Shown: one piece after another, positions 1-7,120 of the stretch | How positions within the stretch are numbered: position 1 is the first letter of the stretch | Layout: each line of letters starts with the position of its first letter | NCBI GenBank assembly: GCA_902780465.1 | Contig: CACZFV010000006.1 | Location: 1 to 32,291, forward strand | Source of the DNA: an uncultured Lachnospiraceae bacterium | GTDB taxonomy: Bacteria; Bacillota; Clostridia; Lachnospirales; Lachnospiraceae | Direction of reading: 5' to 3' | DNA: 32,291 bases | Notes under the pieces: generated by a model | Databases searched by the model: none | The model's input: the letters and a program-made list of their open reading frames with translations, nothing else | What the model was told of the DNA's origin: nothing | Position numbers and translations under genes: made by a program

Positions 1-94
1 CGATGGACACCCTTGCTGTTCAGCTATGTACTTCGTCGTTGCCTACGCGTACTCGGGACTTTCACCCGTTAGAGCGCGCCCATGGCGCGCAAAC
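1..94 (-). mobile_element. Group IIC intron, 5' end (partial, runs off the left edge)
   Basis: Read on the minus strand, this stretch matches the domain I start of group IIC introns such as the one from Oceanobacillus iheyensis, as I recall it. It has a GYRYG-like 5' end (GTTTGCG near 94), then CATGGGCGC, GGGTGAAAGTCCC, GGCAACGACGAAGTA and CAAGGGTGTCC. Group II introns are self-splicing ribozymes that move by retrohoming, usually with a reverse transcriptase encoded in domain IV. That part, and the catalytic domain V, lie outside the window. The exact first base (93 to 95) is uncertain. The element begins immediately after the T-tract of the hutD terminator, which is the insertion habit of class C introns. 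Confidence 0.8.
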
Positions 95-129
95 CAAAAA
101 CAGCCGAAATCCAGTGGATTTTGGCTGTT
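95..129 (-). terminator. Intrinsic terminator of the gltS-ftcD-fchA-hutD operon
   Basis: On the minus strand the arm CAGCCAAAATCC pairs with GGATTTCGGCTG (one G-U pair) around a three-base loop, followed by TTTTT at 96-100. It lies 45 bp after the hutD stop. The T-tract abuts the 5' end of the group II intron. Confidence 0.85.
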
Positions 130-173
130 GAGAGTTAATTTTTCTGGAAGTTCGCAGGCTCGTATCGGTTTGC

Positions 174-821
174 TTACCGGACAAACCGCACTGCCGCCAT
201 CATGAACACGCAGCCTTTGTCGTCCGAAGCCAGAAGTTCAAGGCCCACATCCTGGGCATTCTCAGGAATCACTTCACCGGATACATAGTCTTCCAGTCCC
301 AGGACGACCGATTCGCCCGCCATGAGGGTGAGTTCCGGAAGTTCACCGTTAACAGCGCCGCCGACCGCCTGAACCCGGGCGGTTCCTTCCGCAAGGTACA
401 GAAGCACCGTGTCTCCCGGCATTTCCGGCGTGATCCGCTGCTGTCCGCCGCTTCCGAGGCGGATCGCCCGCATTTCGCCTGTGACCTTTCCTTTCCGGAG
501 CATCAGGTTGAAATCCGTGCACTTTCCCTTCGAGATGGTGAGATCCGCGCCGTCGAAGCGGTGCACGTCAAAGGGACGGAGCAGGATCTCCTCTCCCCCG
601 TTGTGGGAAAGGATCATCTCTCCCCGGATCGGGGCGATCAGGCGCTCGTAGTCCGGAAGGGCGGTGAATTCAGAGGTCTCCAGTTCCACCGTCGCGGAGC
701 TGATCCTCCAGAGAAATTTTCTGTCCGCGTACCGTTCTCCTTCCGGTCCGATGGAGAGCTGCACGGTTCTTCCGCCGGACCAGTCGCTGACGGTATAATC
801 CGCCGGTCTCAGATGTCTCAT
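174..821 (-). CDS. hutD: HutD family protein
   Basis: A 215-residue protein of the HutD/Ves cupin-like family. Family hallmarks visible are WRISSATVE near residue 38, a loop like LIAPIRGEMIL near 61, FDVHRFDGAD near 84 and the signature TDFNLMLRKG near 103. The family is tied by context to histidine utilisation, possibly buffering pathway flux, but no enzyme activity is established. It is the last gene of the gltS-ftcD-fchA operon, 33 bp after fchA. The ATG at 821 is preceded by AAGGAG at short spacing. The hutH, hutU and hutI genes are not in this window, so its link to histidine rests on the formimino genes beside it. Confidence 0.85.
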   Translation of the reverse strand: MRHLRPADYTVSDWSGGRTVQLSIGPEGERYADRKFLWRISSATVELETSEFTALPDYERLIAPIRGEMILSHNGGEEILLRPFDVHRFDGADLTISKGKCTDFNLMLRKGKVTGEMRAIRLGSGGQQRITPEMPGDTVLLYLAEGTARVQAVGGAVNGELPELTLMAGESVVLGLEDYVSGEVIPENAQDVGLELLASDDKGCVFMMAAVRFVR

Positions 822-854
822 AGCTCCTTCGTTCCTCCACTTCTGCGTTCCGGC

Positions 855-1487
855 TTATTCTTCCACCATCTTCAGGAGTCCCGCGAAGCAGTCCTCCGCC
901 GCGGGGACGGCGCGGTCCAGGACCGCCTGCCCTCTCGCCTCGGCATCTGCCGCGAAGGCCTTGTCCTTCAGGGAACCGGTATTGATCTTTACGTTCAGCC
1001 AGGCGCCGAGGATGCCGGCTTTCAGGGACAGCGCCGCCACGCCGAGGTCGCTGGCGCAGTTCGTGTTGAAGCCGTCCATCATGGAGGCCATCAGTTCAAC
1101 AGCCTCCCCCATCAGCTCCATCATCTCCAGCGGCGTCCTGGTGCAGGCCTTCAGTCCTTCCTGGATCGCCAGGCTCCGGGCCGCCTTCTCTTCGTCCGTC
1201 GCCTTCGGAAGAGCGTAGGCATCGCTTACCATGAGGAACGCGTCCGTGTCGCGGTCCATGACGTCCGCCAGCTTTTCACGGAGCAGACCGCACTTCGCCT
1301 CGACTTCCTTCGCGTGCTCCTCGAATTCAGCGTATTTCTTTCTGTTCTGTGTCATTCCGCCGACCATCGCTGTCAGCGCCGCACCGAGGGAGCCGTACAG
1401 CGCCGCGCAGGAACCGCCGCCGGGAGCGGGGTCGCAGGAGGCGACCCGCTCCGTGAAGGCCAGAACGCTCAGTTCTGATAATTTCAT
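855..1487 (-). CDS. fchA: Formimidoyltetrahydrofolate cyclodeaminase
   Basis: A 210-residue stand-alone cyclodeaminase of the FTCD C-terminal domain family, converting 5-formimino-THF to 5,10-methenyl-THF and ammonia in the cytosol. It shows the family signature PAPGGGSCAALYGSLGAAL near residues 20-39, and later the segment LGVAALSLKAGI followed by the conserved NVKIN. The length matches bacterial single-domain enzymes; in vertebrates the domain is fused to the formiminotransferase. The start lies 3 bp after the ftcD stop and has a GGAG site, so it is probably translationally coupled. With ftcD it completes transfer of the formimino group from formiminoglutamate into the folate pool. Confidence 0.92.
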   Translation of the reverse strand: MKLSELSVLAFTERVASCDPAPGGGSCAALYGSLGAALTAMVGGMTQNRKKYAEFEEHAKEVEAKCGLLREKLADVMDRDTDAFLMVSDAYALPKATDEEKAARSLAIQEGLKACTRTPLEMMELMGEAVELMASMMDGFNTNCASDLGVAALSLKAGILGAWLNVKINTGSLKDKAFAADAEARGQAVLDRAVPAAEDCFAGLLKMVEE

Positions 1488-1490
1488 CGT

Positions 1491-2408
1491 TTATTCTCCA
1501 AGCATGTCGATCAGATGATACTCCATCACCTGGTTCTTGTAATCGAAGTTCTCAAGCTTCAGGTAGAATTCCGCGCAGTCCAGGAGTGCCTTGGCCGGCG
1601 CAAGTCCCACCAGTTCGCTTCCGACGATGTGTGTTCCGTAGCGCTCCGCCAGGGCGCGGATCATCTCGTAGACCACCGGAAGGGAAGTGACTTCATAGTT
1701 CACCATGTTCATGGAGACCTGGGCGATGCCTCTGTCCTCGAGCATGAAGCCCATGGCCTTGCAGGCTTTGAAGCCGCCGGAGGAAGCGCGGATCACCTTC
1801 GCGATCTTCTTCGCGATCTGTACGTCGGAGGTCGCCAGGTTCACGTTGAAAGCGACCAGCGGCGGACGTGCGCCGATGGCGGTGATGCCGGCGGTGGGGT
1901 GGATCTTCCGCTCGCCGAAATCCGGTGCCCACTCGGGCTGGAGCAGCTTCTCGGGCATGCCCTCGAACTGTCCCTTTCTGCAGTTCGCCAGGTTCCTGCG
2001 CTCCGGCACCGTCGCGGAATCCTCGTACAGGAAGGACGGGATCTTCAGTTCCTCCCACATTCTCTTTCCGAGGCGCTTTGACATCTCCACGCACTCCTCC
2101 ACGGTCACGTCCATGGTGGGCACGAAGGGGATGACGTCGGTGGCGCCCATGCGGGAGTGTTCGCCCACATGGTGGTTCATGTCGATCAGTTCCATTGCCT
2201 TCTTCGCGAGGCGGAACGCCACCTCTTCCACCGCTTCGGGAGAGCCGAGCAGCGTGAACACGCTGCGGTTGTGGTTTCCGTCGGTCTGGGCATCGAAAAG
2301 GATGCAGCCGGGCACGCTCTTCGCCACTTCGATCAGCGCGTTGTAGCCCGCTTCGTTCTTCTCTTTGCTCAGGCTGAAATTCGGGATGCACTCAACAAGT
2401 TTTGCCAT
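1491..2408 (-). CDS. ftcD: Glutamate formimidoyltransferase (copy 1)
   Basis: A 305-residue glutamate formiminotransferase that transfers the formimino group of N-formimino-L-glutamate to tetrahydrofolate, releasing glutamate. It begins with the family motif VECIPNFS and has DGNHNRSV near residue 43. The segment GEHSRMGATDVIPF carries His84, the counterpart of the catalytic histidine of mammalian FTCD. It also has the ITAIGARPPLVAFNVNL folate-site region. Full length for the single-domain form. Good site AGAGGAG upstream of the ATG. Genes run gltS, ftcD, fchA, hutD in one direction. A second, clearly diverged copy sits at 7121-8041. Confidence 0.95.
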   Translation of the reverse strand: MAKLVECIPNFSLSKEKNEAGYNALIEVAKSVPGCILFDAQTDGNHNRSVFTLLGSPEAVEEVAFRLAKKAMELIDMNHHVGEHSRMGATDVIPFVPTMDVTVEECVEMSKRLGKRMWEELKIPSFLYEDSATVPERRNLANCRKGQFEGMPEKLLQPEWAPDFGERKIHPTAGITAIGARPPLVAFNVNLATSDVQIAKKIAKVIRASSGGFKACKAMGFMLEDRGIAQVSMNMVNYEVTSLPVVYEMIRALAERYGTHIVGSELVGLAPAKALLDCAEFYLKLENFDYKNQVMEYHLIDMLGE

Positions 2409-2470
2409 AATTCTGTACTCCTCTTGTCTGTTTTAGATCACTCGTGTGCTGCCGGCAGGATCGCCCGCCG

Positions 2471-2523
2471 TACTGTCTGCCTACTGTATTCCGCACTGTA
2501 TGCTGTTCAGTCAGAAGTACTGT
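2471..2523 (-). repeat. Iterated TACTGT motifs in the gltS-ftcD intergenic region
   Basis: Within the 129-bp gap between gltS and ftcD the plus strand carries TACTGT at 2471 and 2482, CACTGT at 2494 and TACTGT at 2518, so starts are 11, 12 and 24 bp apart. Two copies extend to the shared 10-mer CTGTATTCCG. A CTGCCGGCAG palindrome follows at about 2450-2459. No -10 box lies at a useful distance on the minus strand, so a role is unproven. Possibilities are regulator half-sites or a processing/attenuation structure inside the operon transcript. Confidence 0.45.
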
Positions 2524-2537
2524 ATTCCGTTCTTCTG

Positions 2538-3779
2538 TCAGCCCGCGAAGCCCTGCACGAAGAACTTGATGAAAGCGATGGTCTGGGGCTGGTAGATGAT
2601 ATCCACCAGGAACGCGCCGACGATCGGGACGATCATGAATGCCTTTCTGGACATGCCGTACTTGTCCTTGACCGCCGTCATGTTCACGATCGCGGAGGGC
2701 GTAGCGCCGAGGCCGTGGCCCAGAAGACCCGCGCACATGACTGCCGCGTCGTAGTTCTTTCCGAGGATCGGGAACACCACAAAGATGGAAAGGAGCACCA
2801 GCACCACCACCTGTGCGACGACGATGAGGAGGACCGGTCCGATCAGGTCAAGCAGCTGATACAGGTTCAGGCTCATCAGCGCCATGGAAAGATACAGGTT
2901 CAGCATGACGTCGCCGATGCCGTCCACCAGCGGGAAGCTGAAGTGATACCAGTGGAACTGCTCGTTCAGGTTGCGGACCAGCATAGCGACGAACATTGCG
3001 CCGACATAGGACGGGAAGCTCATTCCGATCAGCTTGCCGATCCAGCCGGAGATCTCGGTACCGAGCGCCATGCAGAACAGGATCGCGGTCACGTTCTTCA
3101 GGACGTCCAGGTTGGTGAGCTTCTCGCCGTGTCCGGCGTTGATCTCTTCGATGGAAGTATCCAGAGTCTCGGAGTTGTCCGGGGTCAGGTGGTTCTTCTC
3201 GATCAGCATGCGGGCCACCGGGCCGCCCACCAGAACGCCGAAGATCAGGCCGAAGGTCGCGGCTGCCGCGCCGACGGTGATGCCTGCCGGATAGCCCATC
3301 TCGGTAAAGGTGGAACCGTAGGAGCCTGCCGCTCCGTGTCCGCCGATCATGGAGATGGCGCCTGCGAGGAGCGCGTAGGGATATTCAAGGCCTGTGACAT
3401 TGGCGAGGCCGATGCTGATGCAGTTCTGGATGATGGAGACGATGCCGGCGATCAGCCAGTAGACGATCAGCAGGATGCCGCCCTTCTTCAGAAGGGAAAG
3501 GGACGCGCCCAGGCCGACGGTGGTGAAGAACGCCACCATGAACGGACTCTGGAAGGTCGTGTCGAACTTGAACGCGAACGCGCCGCTCTGATGTCCGGCA
3601 AAGGTGATGAACATGAACAGGAAGCCGCCCACCACAGGAGCCGGAATGCAGTACTTCGTGAGGAAGCTTACTTTCTTCCGGATCCAGAAGCCGATCAGGA
3701 GCAGGATCGCAGCCAGCGCCGTCGTCATGACCATCGTACAGCTGATATTCAATGTACCTTCAACAGTTTCAAAAGACAT
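2538..3779 (-). CDS. gltS: Sodium/glutamate symporter
   Basis: A 413-residue GltS-family (ESS) inner-membrane carrier that imports glutamate with sodium. Many hydrophobic helices are visible. The first lies around residues 15-28, followed by the family segment PAPVVGGFL. The first re-entrant loop has GLGASLSLLKKGG, and the glycine-rich signature GGHGAAGSYGSTF lies near residues 145-157. A second inverted half carries GHGLGATPSAIVNM near the C-terminus. Length is as usual for GltS (about 400). The ATG at 3779 has a strong AGGGGG site. It is the first gene of the formimino operon, with an unusual promoter at 3824-3856. Glutamate is the product of FtcD, so the carrier could supply or balance that pool; direction in vivo is inference. 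Confidence 0.93.
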   Translation of the reverse strand: MSFETVEGTLNISCTMVMTTALAAILLLIGFWIRKKVSFLTKYCIPAPVVGGFLFMFITFAGHQSGAFAFKFDTTFQSPFMVAFFTTVGLGASLSLLKKGGILLIVYWLIAGIVSIIQNCISIGLANVTGLEYPYALLAGAISMIGGHGAAGSYGSTFTEMGYPAGITVGAAAATFGLIFGVLVGGPVARMLIEKNHLTPDNSETLDTSIEEINAGHGEKLTNLDVLKNVTAILFCMALGTEISGWIGKLIGMSFPSYVGAMFVAMLVRNLNEQFHWYHFSFPLVDGIGDVMLNLYLSMALMSLNLYQLLDLIGPVLLIVVAQVVVLVLLSIFVVFPILGKNYDAAVMCAGLLGHGLGATPSAIVNMTAVKDKYGMSRKAFMIVPIVGAFLVDIIYQPQTIAFIKFFVQGFAG

Positions 3780-3823
3780 AAGTTACCCCCTTTTTCTGAC
3801 AGTATTCTTACTGCTGTCCTATT

Positions 3824-3856
3824 ATTATACCCGGGAAGCGTCCAAGAATCGTCCAA
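3824..3856 (-). promoter_or_regulatory. gltS operon promoter with 11-bp-spaced direct repeats (SARP-like operator)
   Basis: On the minus strand two perfect TTGGACG heptamers lie at 3856-3850 and 3845-3839, start to start 11 bp. They form near-identical 11-mers TTGGACGATTC and TTGGACGCTTC. Nine bases later is a perfect TATAAT at 3829-3824. At the usual 17-bp distance there is no -35 hexamer. SARP/BTAD regulators of the OmpR-like type bind heptamer direct repeats spaced 11 or 22 bp, with the nearer copy about 8 bp upstream of the -10, so the arrangement suggests activation by the BTAD protein encoded next door. Binding itself is inference. Confidence 0.7.
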
Positions 3857-3918
3857 AAAGGGGGTAACAGCCGCCGGGATGCGCGCGCCGCGCAAGTCCG
3901 GCAGGCAGTATTGTTTTT

Positions 3919-6900
3919 TTACTCCGTCATAAAGTGTTTCGTCTTGCTGTACAGCTCATTTGCCCGGAAGCTGGTCTTTCCGGAAAGATCCTGCCTGAGA
4001 GCGCGCCTGATCAGGTCCGCTTCGAAGACGCCCGGGATCCCGGCAAAGTGCCGCAGCCCTTCTCTCGCGTACTCTTCGGGCGCCTCTTTCAGGAGAAGCG
4101 CCGTCCCGCTTCTTTTTTCACCCTCCAGTTCCGCCTTCTGCTTCAGCGTCATGGAGACAAAGCAGAGGATACCCTGTTCCAGAGGCGATCCCATTCTGCC
4201 GCAGCAGCTCTCCGCCTCGGAAAGATAGTCCGCCGCAGCAGCGTGATCCCGGTCTTCCGCCGCGTAGTACGCCAGGTATGCCGCGGCGGCGCCTCTTCCC
4301 GGCAGCTCCCCGTTCTTTTCCGAGATCTCCATGGCCGTCCGGAACAGGTCCCTGGCCTTTCTGTGATCCTCCAGGGCAAAGACTGTTCTGGCGTAATGAA
4401 CGTATACCCAGGTGAGGCCGGGCCAGTTTTCGCCCTCTGCCAGAGAAAGCGCCTTCTTAAAAAAGGCGGATGCTTCCGCGTACCCGTTCCTGTACCGGAA
4501 CACCCTGGCCAGATCCGCGTACGCTGCCGCAAGCTGCAGCCTCACCTCCGTGGACCCGGGCTGCTTTTCCAGAAGGTCCACCGCTTCCATGTTGTAGTAG
4601 GCGGCCTTGTCGTAGGACTGCCGGAGGGAGAAGCAGCAGCCTCTGAGGCGCTGGAACGCGGCATTCCGGAGCGCGTCCCCGCTGCCGGGGAGACTCCGCA
4701 TTCCCGCCGAGACATAGTGCTCCGCCAGATCCGGATCCTGCCGGTACACCGCCAGCTGGGAGAGAAGATAGCAGATCCGGACGCGGAGGGCCCGTCTCCC
4801 CTTGTCTTCCAGGGCGCTGACCCTTCCCAGGAGTTCATTTCCCGTCTTCATATCTCCGCGGGAAACTGCCTCCGTCCCGGCGGCTTCCAGCAGCAGACAC
4901 TCCGCCTGGACCGCCGCTGCTTCCTCCATTCCCCGGCTCCGCTGTTCCTCCAGCTGACGGAACAGTGCTTCCGCCTCCTGTCTCACCGCCTCCCGGTCCG
5001 GGGCTGCCAGCTCTTCCCCGCCGTACCAGGAAAACGGAACAAAGGCCCGCGCGCACTCCATGGACAGCGCGCCGGCCCGGTAAAGCAGCGCTCTGTCCGG
5101 CATTTTCGCAAGTTCGAAGCACCGCGCAGTCTCCCTCAGATCCCTGCTGTTTCCCGTGTTTCCTTCCTTTTCGAGGATCGACGCCATTTTCGCGTAGACA
5201 GTCCTTTTCTCCCTGGCCGGCGTCATATCATACACCAGCTCCCGGATCCTGCTGTACCGGAAACGGTAAAAGTCGTCGTTGCCTCCGTGATGCTCTTCGA
5301 TCAGCCCCCGCCGGCGGAGGATGTCCACACACCCGGTCAGAAGGCGGTCATCTCCCCCGGAAAGCTTCAGCAGAGCGCTGCCGGAAAGCTGTTCCGGGAA
5401 CAGAGAGAGGATCTTCGCGATCCGGAAGGCGTTTTCCGGCAGGGAGGTGATCTCTTCCCCGAGGATCTTCTCAGACTCAGACAGCTCTCCCGGTGTCCTG
5501 TTCTTCGTTTTTCTGAGGAGTTCATACAGAAGGACCAGGTTTCCCCCGCTCTCCTTAAGGAAACGCTCCGAAAGCTCCTCCGCTTCTTTCTCTCCCAGCT
5601 CCCGGGTTGTGAGGAATCTGGTCTCCTCCAGGGTCAGGGGCTGAAGCTTCAGGCGGAGAAGCACTCCTGTCCGTTCCATTTCTGCCAGGAGCTTGCGGAT
5701 GCCGAATTCAAAATCATCCCGGCAGCTCAGCACTGCCATGATCCCCTTCAGCTCTGTGGAAAACAGGAGCTGTTCCAGCAGCGTCCCGCCCGCGGGGTCA
5801 AGCCACTGTACATTCTCCAGGATCAGGAGGACCGGGCGTTTCCGGAGCAGCTCCCGGAGCAGGATCTGAAGCGTCTCCTTCCGGAAGGTCCCTCCGCTCT
5901 CTGCCATCTCCCCCAGCTCCATCTGGGTCCGGATAGGCAGCGCAAGCCCTTCCTCCGCCGCCAGGTCCAGGAGCTGCCGCGTCAGCCTCTTCCAGGGCAG
6001 AAGCGGAAACTGTTCCTCCGACTGAAGGCAGTCTGTCCTGACCACGTACATTCCGCTGAGGTCCGTCCAGCCCAGGAAGCACTGGATCAGTTCACTCTTA
6101 CCGCTGCCGGCCTCCCCCGTCAGGAGACAGGCGCTGCGGTCCATGTCCCCTCGCACCAGCGCTTCCCTGGCGGCGCGGAGAGTCTCCAGGATCCGCTCCC
6201 GGCCTGCCGGCAGCACCGGCCGCTTCGGGTCCGCGCCGCTTTTCGTCACTGCGTTCCAGCGGTTCATGATGCTGTAGTAAAGCGCCGTCGTGCTCTCCTG
6301 GGGCAGGATCCCAAGCTCCTCCTGGAGCAGCTTTTTCAGCTGCTGGAACACCTGGGCTGCCTTCCCATACTCTCCCTCCGCGCTGCAGCAGCGCATCAGG
6401 ATACAGTTCACCCCTTCGTGGTACGGATCCTCCCTCAGGTATTCCCGGCACAGGCGCACTGCTTCCCTGGGATCCGTCTGCTCTGCCTCCTCAGCCCGCC
6501 GGAGCAGTTCCTCAAGGAAGATCTCCCGGGTCCTCTCCCGCACGGAACGGATCCACTCCTCAAAGGCAAAGGCACGCTTCAGGGAGAATCCCTGCAGGAA
6601 TTCTCCCCTGTTTTCCGGGATGACCCTGTCCCGGACCAGAAGGTCGTAATCACAGTCGATCTCCCACGCTTCATTCACCACCAGCAGCGATTTCCGGGGT
6701 GAGAGCAGAAGATCACCTCCCAGAGCCTTTCTGAGACTGTAAAGCGTGTTTCTCAGGTTTTTCAACCCTGTGGCTTCATCGCAGTCCTCCCAGAGAAGGG
6801 AGATCAGCTCCTGTCTGCTGGCGCTCTTCCGGACCAGCATGTAGTAAAGCAGGGCCTCCGCGCGTTTCACCGGCAGGGATACCGGCTGAGAGTCCAACAG

Positions 6901-6939
6901 GACCGAAGGTGTCTGGAGAAGCACAGCCTTTAAAATCAT
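3919..6939 (-). CDS. SARP/AfsR-type transcriptional regulator: winged helix, BTAD, AAA ATPase, TPR
   Basis: A 1006-residue regulator. Residues 1-90 form an OmpR-like winged helix (RAEALLYYMLV, then NLRNTLYSLRKAL). Residues about 91-227 are a bacterial transcriptional activation domain (BTAD) with TPR-like helices. A P-loop ATPase follows, with Walker A GEAGSGKS at about 275-282 and Walker B VLLILENVQWLDP at about 370-382. The rest, from about 550, is helical repeats of TPR type. The layout is that of large AfsR-like SARPs and resembles MalT with a different DNA-binding end. I chose the ATG at 6939 because AGGAGG sits just upstream; an in-frame ATG at 7020 lacks a site. It lies between the gltS operon and a divergent second ftcD, so it probably controls one or both. 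The ligand is unknown. Confidence 0.88.
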   Translation of the reverse strand: MILKAVLLQTPSVLLDSQPVSLPVKRAEALLYYMLVRKSASRQELISLLWEDCDEATGLKNLRNTLYSLRKALGGDLLLSPRKSLLVVNEAWEIDCDYDLLVRDRVIPENRGEFLQGFSLKRAFAFEEWIRSVRERTREIFLEELLRRAEEAEQTDPREAVRLCREYLREDPYHEGVNCILMRCCSAEGEYGKAAQVFQQLKKLLQEELGILPQESTTALYYSIMNRWNAVTKSGADPKRPVLPAGRERILETLRAAREALVRGDMDRSACLLTGEAGSGKSELIQCFLGWTDLSGMYVVRTDCLQSEEQFPLLPWKRLTRQLLDLAAEEGLALPIRTQMELGEMAESGGTFRKETLQILLRELLRKRPVLLILENVQWLDPAGGTLLEQLLFSTELKGIMAVLSCRDDFEFGIRKLLAEMERTGVLLRLKLQPLTLEETRFLTTRELGEKEAEELSERFLKESGGNLVLLYELLRKTKNRTPGELSESEKILGEEITSLPENAFRIAKILSLFPEQLSGSALLKLSGGDDRLLTGCVDILRRRGLIEEHHGGNDDFYRFRYSRIRELVYDMTPAREKRTVYAKMASILEKEGNTGNSRDLRETARCFELAKMPDRALLYRAGALSMECARAFVPFSWYGGEELAAPDREAVRQEAEALFRQLEEQRSRGMEEAAAVQAECLLLEAAGTEAVSRGDMKTGNELLGRVSALEDKGRRALRVRICYLLSQLAVYRQDPDLAEHYVSAGMRSLPGSGDALRNAAFQRLRGCCFSLRQSYDKAAYYNMEAVDLLEKQPGSTEVRLQLAAAYADLARVFRYRNGYAEASAFFKKALSLAEGENWPGLTWVYVHYARTVFALEDHRKARDLFRTAMEISEKNGELPGRGAAAAYLAYYAAEDRDHAAAADYLSEAESCCGRMGSPLEQGILCFVSMTLKQKAELEGEKRSGTALLLKEAPEEYAREGLRHFAGIPGVFEADLIRRALRQDLSGKTSFRANELYSKTKHFMTE

Positions 6940-6978
6940 CGTCTTTCCTCCTATGACTGTGATCGCAGAGCACGCGTG

Positions 6979-7049
6979 CGCGGCACTTGAATCGCAGCTC
7001 TTCTGGTATTTTCGCGGCACTTGATTTTTTCCGTCTCTCTGCCTAATAT
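6979..7049 (+). promoter_or_regulatory. Promoter and repeats for the second ftcD
   Basis: TTGATT at 7021-7026 and TAATAT at 7044-7049 are 17 bp apart, giving a transcription start near 7056. This excludes the in-frame ATG at 7055 as start codon and supports the one at 7121. The 12-mer CGCGGCACTTGA occurs at 6979-6990 and again at 7013-7024, 34 bp apart, the second copy overlapping the -35. A perfect 10-bp palindrome GCACGCGTGC precedes at 6970-6979. These are candidate operator elements in the divergent region shared with the BTAD regulator. Confidence 0.6.
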
Positions 7050-7120
7050 GCTAAATGAAAGAATCCGAAAACCTCGCGGTCTGCAGTCATTGTGCCGCCC
7101 GCCGCAGAAAGGATCCAAAT

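Noticed and set aside
2157..3932. Long open frame on the plus strand across ftcD and gltS
   Set aside because: It is antisense to two well-recognised genes, is rich in His, Gln, Arg and Asp as expected from the complement of GC-biased codons, and shows no domain.
3934..6702. 922-codon open frame on the plus strand
   Set aside because: It mirrors the BTAD regulator. It has no ribosome site, no recognisable motif and the skewed Arg/Pro/Leu/Gln composition of a shadow.
7055..7120. Upstream ATG at 7055 as start of the second ftcD
   Set aside because: It coincides with the predicted transcription start and lacks a ribosome site. The ATG at 7121 has a site and gives the family N-terminus.
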